From DASVDE01 sp035558955 (GTDB lineage: Bacteria; Actinomycetota; Thermoleophilia; Solirubrobacterales; 70-9), in assembly GCA_035558955.1 (NCBI GenBank), contig DATMBX010000163.1, positions 1 through 26,274 on the forward strand: a stretch of DNA of 26,274 nucleotides. Direction: 5' to 3'. The notes below the pieces were generated by a model that was not told the DNA's origin, did not search any database, and worked only from the letters and a program-made list of their open reading frames with translations. This document shows, one piece after another, positions 21,268 through 26,274 of this stretch (position 1 is the first letter of the stretch; every line of letters starts with the position of its first letter). The translations under genes were made by a program, and so were the position numbers.

Positions 21268-23693
21268 CGCCGTTCCGTCCGAGCCAGGACGGCGGGCAGG
21301 ACCACCATCACCCCCAGCAGCGCGACGGCAAGGTCGATCACGGTGACGAAGCCGAAGTCCCGCAGCATCCTGATGTCGCTGGCGATCAGCACTCCGAAGC
21401 CGACGATTGCCGTAGCGCCGGAGGCGAGCACGGCGGCGCCGGTGCGGGCATAGGCGCGGCGCAGCGCCTCCTCGACCGATCGACCCACACCGCGCTCCTC
21501 ATGGAAGCGGGCCGAGAGGATGACGCTGAACTCGGTGCCGATAGCGATCACCAGCGCCCCAAGCGCCGCCGACATCGGGTTGAGCGGGATGCCGCTGACC
21601 CAGAGTAGGAGCGACGCCCAGCCGGTCGCCAGCACAATCGGGACGAGCGGAACGAATGCGCGACGAACAGAGCGGTAGACGAGGAGCAGAACGATCGCCA
21701 CCGCGGCCAGCCCCGCCAGAGTAAGCCAGTAGCGACTGCCCGAGAGGTCGGAGGCCGACTCGGCGGCGATCACGGGCAACCCGGCGAGCTCGACCTCCAC
21801 CCCCGGCGGCGGATCGCCGATCTCATCGCGCACCCGCTCGATCAACGCCTGCTGGTCCTCCAGCGACTGCGCCCGGATGCCAAAGGCGATCAAGGCCGTA
21901 TCGCCGATCTCTCCCGTCTCGGGATCGACCGGAGCGACCTGGCGCAAGTCGTAGTCGGGCAGCTGGGCAAGCGTCGCCCGGATCTGCTCTCTGGTCATCC
22001 CCTCACCCCCACCGAGGAAGTCGGAGAGCGCCGGGCCGGGGCACAGATCGGCCGCCTGGCAGTTCGGTCTGTCGCCGGAGAACCCGTTCGCCTCGAGCAC
22101 TCGCTGCTTGAAGCCCGCCATCCACCGAATGGTCGCGGGATCGGTGAAATCGGGTGCTCGCACACTCGCGTCAAGCTCTCCAGAAACGCCTGTCGTGTCC
22201 TGAACCTCGTTCAGGTCCCGCACCTCACGCAAGCTCTGCGGAGCAAGCTCGCGAATATCGGAGATCGTCTCGACTTGGGCCCCCGCCGCCCATCCCAGGA
22301 CCGCGAGCATCAAGCCAATCGCGAGTACCCGGTCTGGCTGGGCAAGGGCGAGGCTCAACGGCCTTCGAAGCGGAGCCGATGGCACTTTTGTCTCGGTATG
22401 CGCGACAAAAGCGCCATTGCGAAGGCTGAGGGCGGCGAAGCCCGCGGTGAGGGCGAGGATGAAAGCGACTCCCACGCCCACTACGAGCATGAGGCCGAAA
22501 TCGCGCACCATCGGGGTCGGGGAGAGTTGGAGCGCCAGAAAGCCGGCGGCGGTGGCGAGGCAAGCGGTGGCGATCGTCGGGCCACCGCGGGCGGCCGCGA
22601 ACCCCGCCGCCTGCGCCCCGCGAGCACCGGCGGCGATCGCCTCGTCGTAGCGGGCATGCAACTGAATCGCGTAGTCGACGGCGAGGCCGATCAGGATCGG
22701 CAACACCGCGATCGAGGCCATCGTCAGCGAGCCGCCGACGAGATTGAGCAAGCCGAAGGCGATTCCCGCGGTGCCGAGGGCCAAGCCGAGCGGCAAGAGC
22801 CGGAAGCGGGAGCGGAAGACCAGGAGCAGCGTCGCGGCCATGGCAACGACGGCGACCGCCAGGAGGGCCAGCAACGCGTCCTTCAGCGCGCTCGCGAGGC
22901 CGGCTACGACGACCGGGGCGCCGGTGATGACGTAGCGGCCGCCATGCAGCTCGAAACAGGGCGACGGCTCCCCCTCGAAGGCACACTGGCGCCGCGGGGT
23001 CGTGTCGTAGACGGCGGCGCGGATCAGCTCCAGCGCGCGGTTGCGCTCCGCCTCGCTGAGGTCGGGACGGAGGCGCACGACGATCTGAGTCGAGTGGTTG
23101 TTGGGAAAGAGGTAGGAGAGCCGCGCCTTCGGCGTCCCGCGCGCGCGGCTCAGGTCGAAGACGACCGCAGCGATGAAGTCGGGGTTGGCGAGGCTGGGCA
23201 GGCTGGTGATCCCGTAGCGCGCGGCGACGGACAGCAGCAGCTCGCGCAGCCGGTCGGGCGGCGTCCGGGCGGCCAGGCGGCGCAGCTGGCGGTCGATCTG
23301 GATCACCGCCTCGTTGAGGAACGTGCCCGGCCCGGCGACGAATTCGACCGGGTCCAGCCGCGCCAGCTCCGCGCAGGGACCGGGAATCGAGTGCGCCTTC
23401 TCCGGGATCTTGCCCGAGAGACAGCCCTCCAGCCGCAGCAACCGAGCCAGGTTCTCGGTGAGGATCAATCGCTGAAGGTCGCCCTCGGCCAGCACCACGA
23501 CCGGGTCCTCGCCGAACACCTCCCGCACGTGCTGCGTAGCCCGCCAGCTCTCCGTATCGCGATCGACCAGCGTGTCGGTTCCCGCATCCGCCGGGAGCTT
23601 GGTCGCCCCAACGCTCGCCGCAACGGCGAGGAGAGCCGCAACCGCCAGAACCGCTCGCGCGTGCCTGGTAGCCCAGGCGGCAATTGCGCTCAA
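21264..23693 (-). CDS. MMPL/RND-family exporter (HpnN-like)
   Basis: An 809-residue proton-driven lipid or hydrophobic-molecule exporter with two halves, each with one membrane segment, a large outer domain and five more segments. The first half has the relay Asp in GLAVDYAIQLHARY (D340); the second half has IAIGTEFSVILSARF, with Glu in place of Asp. The outer domains hold cysteine pairs (C91/C107, C237/C246, and NCQAADLC in the second), probably disulfides. TTG at 23693 overlaps the ATPase stop (TTGA); the longer open frame to 23870 is antisense-like within the ATPase gene. Residues about 423-445, in the linker between halves, are encoded by a palindrome related to family A. Confidence 0.9.
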   Translation of the reverse strand: MSAIAAWATRHARAVLAVAALLAVAASVGATKLPADAGTDTLVDRDTESWRATQHVREVFGEDPVVVLAEGDLQRLILTENLARLLRLEGCLSGKIPEKAHSIPGPCAELARLDPVEFVAGPGTFLNEAVIQIDRQLRRLAARTPPDRLRELLLSVAARYGITSLPSLANPDFIAAVVFDLSRARGTPKARLSYLFPNNHSTQIVVRLRPDLSEAERNRALELIRAAVYDTTPRRQCAFEGEPSPCFELHGGRYVITGAPVVVAGLASALKDALLALLAVAVVAMAATLLLVFRSRFRLLPLGLALGTAGIAFGLLNLVGGSLTMASIAVLPILIGLAVDYAIQLHARYDEAIAAGARGAQAAGFAAARGGPTIATACLATAAGFLALQLSPTPMVRDFGLMLVVGVGVAFILALTAGFAALSLRNGAFVAHTETKVPSAPLRRPLSLALAQPDRVLAIGLMLAVLGWAAGAQVETISDIRELAPQSLREVRDLNEVQDTTGVSGELDASVRAPDFTDPATIRWMAGFKQRVLEANGFSGDRPNCQAADLCPGPALSDFLGGGEGMTREQIRATLAQLPDYDLRQVAPVDPETGEIGDTALIAFGIRAQSLEDQQALIERVRDEIGDPPPGVEVELAGLPVIAAESASDLSGSRYWLTLAGLAAVAIVLLLVYRSVRRAFVPLVPIVLATGWASLLLWVSGIPLNPMSAALGALVIAIGTEFSVILSARFHEERGVGRSVEEALRRAYARTGAAVLASGATAIVGFGVLIASDIRMLRDFGFVTVIDLAVALLGVMVVLPAVLARTERR
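22361..22426. repeat. Diverged family A-like palindrome inside the MMPL gene
   Basis: Main arms 22379-22392 and 22404-22417 (14 bp, one mismatch) enclose an 11-nt loop; outer arms GCCTTCG 22361-22367 and CGAAGGC 22420-22426 add a further stem. On the minus strand the loop contains GCATACC, the same as the loop of family A copy 1. It is a whole number of codons in effect, leaving the MMPL frame open through the cytoplasmic linker. Confidence 0.6.
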
Positions 23694-24580
23694 TCCATGG
23701 ACAGCGGACCGGTGACGTCCGCCCGGAGGAACTGGGAGACAAACTGATTGTCGGAGTCGAACAGCTCCTCTCTCGGTCCCGATTCGACGATTTTGCCGTT
23801 CCAAAGAACCGCCAGGAAGTCGGCGATCCGGCGCGCGGTATTGAGGTCGTGGCTGATCACCAGATAGCAACCGCCGTTCTCGGCGTGCACCTCGCGGATC
23901 AGCTCACAGAGCAGCGCCGTGCGGACCGGATCCAGCCCGGAGTCCGGCTCGTCGAACATGACGATCGCCGGGTCCAGCACCAGCGCCCGGGCGAACCCCG
24001 CGCGCTTGCGCATCCCGCCCGAAAGCTCGTTCGGCATCTTGTAGGTCGCCTCTGACAGGCCCACCTCCCGCAGGCGGCGATTGACGATCTCGCCGATCTC
24101 CTCCTCGCTCTTGTCGGTGTGCTGGCGCAGCGGGAAGGCGGTGTTGTCGTAGATGTTCATCGAGCCGAAGAGGGCGCCGTCCTGGAACAGGAGGCCGAAC
24201 TTTTTGCGCACGTCGAAGAGCTCGTCGTCGGTCATGTTGGGGATCGACTCGCCGTGCACGAGCACGTCCCCCGAGTCGGGGTAGAGCAACCCGACGATGT
24301 GCTTGATCAACACGCTCTTGCCGGTTCCCGACGGGCCGAGAACCATCGAGACCTGATTCTCCGGAAGGCCCAGGTTGAGGCCGTTGAGGATGCGGGCGCG
24401 GCCGAACTGCTTGACCAGGTCGATGACCTCGATCGCATCCTCGCCGCCGTGGTCGCGCTTGCGGCCGGTGTGGAATCGGTAGGGGTCGGGCTCGGCGGGA
24501 TCGACTCCGGGAATGACGAAGTCGCGGCCCATCACCTTCCCGTCTTCGCCGACGTAGGGATTCGATGCGTCTGCGGACAT
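23690..24580 (-). CDS. ABC transporter ATP-binding protein, MlaF/Mkl type
   Basis: The 296-residue ATPase of a Mla/Mce-type lipid transporter. Walker A GPSGTGKS, Q-loop LLFQDGALFGSMNIYDN, signature LSGGMRKR, Walker B IVMFDEPDSGLDP and switch His in LVISHDLNTARRIAD are present; FQDGALFGS and DEPDSGLDP are specific for the MlaF/Mkl/TGD3 group. There is an N-terminal extension of about 48 residues before the ATPase core, longer than in MlaF. ATG at 24580 lies seven bases after the stop of the second permease, with GGAGG in the end of that gene. Its stop overlaps the MMPL start, so importer ATPase and exporter are made together. Confidence 0.95.
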   Translation of the reverse strand: MSADASNPYVGEDGKVMGRDFVIPGVDPAEPDPYRFHTGRKRDHGGEDAIEVIDLVKQFGRARILNGLNLGLPENQVSMVLGPSGTGKSVLIKHIVGLLYPDSGDVLVHGESIPNMTDDELFDVRKKFGLLFQDGALFGSMNIYDNTAFPLRQHTDKSEEEIGEIVNRRLREVGLSEATYKMPNELSGGMRKRAGFARALVLDPAIVMFDEPDSGLDPVRTALLCELIREVHAENGGCYLVISHDLNTARRIADFLAVLWNGKIVESGPREELFDSDNQFVSQFLRADVTGPLSMD

Positions 24581-24587
24581 AAGCCAG

Positions 24588-25385
24588 TCAGCCTCCTATC
24601 GGCGCTCGCGGGTTTGCCCCCCAGAAGACCAGGGTTCCAAGCATCCCGATGATGTGGACTAAGACGATGTTGAGCACCATCGACTTCGCCGTCGCGGTGC
24701 CCACTCCAACCGGGCCGCCGGACGCGGTGTAGCCGTAGTAGCAGCCGACCATCACGATCGCGGTGGCCATGAACATCCCCTTGATCAAGCTGAAGATCAG
24801 ATCGGGCGGATTCTGGAACATCCAGAAGATCAGCAGGTAGCCGCCGGAGGAGACATCGCCGATCTGCTGGACGACGGCCAGGTAGCTGGCCAGGTACATG
24901 ATCCCGATGCCGGCCAGGTACATGAAGGGGAAGGCCATCCAGGCGGCGAGCAGGCGGGTGGCGCAGAGGAAGGTGACCGGCTGCACTCCCATCACCTCGA
25001 GGGCGTCGATCTCGTCGGAGATCCGCATCGCCCCCAGCTCGGCGACGATCCCCGTCCCCACCTTCGCCGCCAGCATGTAGCCGAAGGCGTAGGGCATGAT
25101 CTCGCGCAGGTCGCACCAGGCGGAGAAGACGCCCGCGTAGGCGGGAGCGCCCTGGGCGCGCAGCAGGTACGCCCCCTCGATGCCGCACTGCAGGCCGAGG
25201 ATGAAGACCAGCCCCCAGATGATCAGCGCCGAGCCGAGGATCAGGATCCCGGCCTGGCGCAGCGACTCGCCGAAGAAGTGCAGGACGCGGCCCGAGTAGA
25301 CGAGGCCGGCGACCCGCGAGCCGAAGCGAGCGATCTCACCGAAGGAGTCGAGCCAGCCGCGGGGGATTGCGAGCCAGGCGTTCAT
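24588..25385 (-). CDS. MlaE/YrbE-family ABC permease, second copy
   Basis: A 265-residue inner-membrane permease of the MlaE (YrbE) family with about five to six membrane segments. AAKVGTGIVAELGAMRISDEIDALEVMGV is the conserved coupling region (AAKVGTGIVAELGAM, RISDEIDALEVMGV); KGMFMATAIVMVGCYYGYTASGG near the end (KGMFMATAIVMVG, YYGYTASGG) is also typical. ATG at 25385 overlaps the stop of the first permease (ATGA). Two different MlaE proteins side by side are the YrbE-A/B pair of actinobacterial Mce systems, which form a heterodimer. It differs clearly from its partner, so it is not a recent duplicate. Confidence 0.95.
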   Translation of the reverse strand: MNAWLAIPRGWLDSFGEIARFGSRVAGLVYSGRVLHFFGESLRQAGILILGSALIIWGLVFILGLQCGIEGAYLLRAQGAPAYAGVFSAWCDLREIMPYAFGYMLAAKVGTGIVAELGAMRISDEIDALEVMGVQPVTFLCATRLLAAWMAFPFMYLAGIGIMYLASYLAVVQQIGDVSSGGYLLIFWMFQNPPDLIFSLIKGMFMATAIVMVGCYYGYTASGGPVGVGTATAKSMVLNIVLVHIIGMLGTLVFWGANPRAPIGG

Positions 25386-26188
25386 CGAATCGTCTGCAGC
25401 TCGGGGTTGGTTGCCAGCAGAGTCTGGGTGAAGGCGTAGTTGAAGGCGAAGACCCCCAGGAAGGAGATCACGACAGCCTGGTTGACCGCGCGGCCGACGC
25501 CGGCGGCGCCGCCGGAAGCGGTCATCCCCTTGTAGGAGCAGACGACGGCGATGATCGCCCCGAACAGGGTGCACTTGATCACCGAGCCCCAGAGATCGGT
25601 AACCGAGGCGTTGGTGAAGAGGGTGGCGAAGAAACCGCCGAGCGGCTGGCTGTAGAGCAGCTCGGCGAGGATGCCGCCGCTGATGCCGAAGACCAGCGCG
25701 TAGATGTCGAGCAGGCCGGTGATCAGCATCAGCGCCAGGAAGCGGGGCACGACCAGGTTCTTGATCGGGTCGACGCCGAGCACCTGCAGCGCGTCCAGTT
25801 CCTCGCGGATCTTGCGGGCGCCGAGGTCGGCAGTGATCGCGGTGCCGGCGACGCCGGCGACGACGACCGCGGTCACGAATGGGGCGAACTCACGGATAGA
25901 GGCGAGGACGAAGAAGCCGCCGAGGCGGTCGAGCGCCCCGAACAGGGAGAGGAAGTTAGACGCCTGCAGGCCGGGAGCGCCAAAGCCGAAGGCGACGGTG
26001 GAGACCAGCAGCGGGAACCAGCAGAGCTGCAGGGCGAAGAGGAACTGGCCGATGAACTCCTCGCCGTAAGGGTAGGGCGGCTTGACCGCCGAGACGAGGG
26101 TCCGCGCGGTGAGGATCATCATCTCCCCCACCTGCTCGAACAGGGACTTCGCGGGCAGGAATGCCCTGTCTGCGGCAGATTTGACCAT
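25382..26188 (-). CDS. MlaE/YrbE-family ABC permease, first copy
   Basis: A 268-residue permease, first gene of the coupled lipid-transport operon. GTAITADLGARKIREELDALQVLGVDP is the family's coupling region (TAITADLGARK, REELDALQVLGVDP), and CSYKGMTASGGAAGVG matches the C-terminal motif seen in the second copy. ATG at 26188 has a strong GGAGGAG ribosome binding site five bases upstream. The order permease A, permease B, ATPase, MMPL, with every junction overlapping or within eight bases, points to one transcript. No MCE-domain protein is in the window; it may lie outside it. Confidence 0.95.
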   Translation of the reverse strand: MVKSAADRAFLPAKSLFEQVGEMMILTARTLVSAVKPPYPYGEEFIGQFLFALQLCWFPLLVSTVAFGFGAPGLQASNFLSLFGALDRLGGFFVLASIREFAPFVTAVVVAGVAGTAITADLGARKIREELDALQVLGVDPIKNLVVPRFLALMLITGLLDIYALVFGISGGILAELLYSQPLGGFFATLFTNASVTDLWGSVIKCTLFGAIIAVVCSYKGMTASGGAAGVGRAVNQAVVISFLGVFAFNYAFTQTLLATNPELQTIR

Positions 26189-26274
26189 CGGCTCCTCCGG
26201 ATGAGCGGAACGGCATCCACGCCGCCCCCGACTCGCCGCTGAGTCTATGCGATGGGTCAGCGCTCTCCGTTAAC
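26189..26274. other. Upstream region of the lipid-transport operon
   Basis: The last 86 bases contain the ribosome binding site of the first permease and presumably part of its promoter. I see no convincing -35/-10 pair and no coding signal; the window ends before the upstream gene. Confidence 0.5.

Overview
The window is about 26 kb of high-GC DNA, densely packed with genes on both strands and almost certainly chromosomal. It suggests an actinobacterium, and I infer the deep-branching class Thermoleophilia (Solirubrobacterales-like). The reasons are an actinobacterial-type integration host factor (mIHF), frequent GTG and TTG starts, stop/start overlaps of the ATGA, GTGA and TTGA type, leaderless-looking starts, and a Mce/Mla-type transport cassette beside an MMPL protein. 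There is no phage, IS element, CRISPR array, tRNA or rRNA.

Left part (1-6272, all minus strand): an MFS exporter cut by the window edge, coupled to a MarR regulator with its own palindromic operator; acetyl-CoA synthetase; a secreted coiled-coil NlpC/P60-like cell-wall hydrolase; a small PLDc_N/SHOCT membrane protein; and a SpoU-type RNA methyltransferase.

Centre (6319-14538): a glnK-amt operon with unusual substitutions in both proteins; a TauE/SafE-family transporter with a cysteine-free Rrf2 regulator; a three-gene ABC importer resembling ThiXYZ (thiamine-pyrimidine uptake); and a PAS-GAF-GGDEF-EAL c-di-GMP protein.

Right part (14571-26188): an AlkA-like DNA glycosylase and a small membrane protein; a divergent pair made of a GNAT acyltransferase and an alpha-oxoamine synthase that looks most like serine palmitoyltransferase, which could be the core of a ceramide pathway; mIHF; two small conserved unknowns; and a coupled operon (transcribed right to left) of two MlaE-type permeases, an MlaF/Mkl-type ATPase, an MMPL/RND exporter, a membrane-anchored thioredoxin-fold protein with only one active-site cysteine, and a free-standing B3/4 domain protein. 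No MCE substrate-binding protein lies in the window.

Two families of dispersed palindromes run through the window. Family A has 18-19 bp arms around a 9-nt loop (1691-1735, 10419-10465, 19879-19923), with a probable diverged member inside the MMPL coding sequence (22361-22426). Family B is a roughly 110-nt bulged hairpin found twice at gene 3' ends (7996-8104, 15798-15911). Its outermost bases differ between copies but stay paired within each copy. These repeats, the possible sphingolipid gene pair and the altered PII/Amt pair are the most interesting signals.
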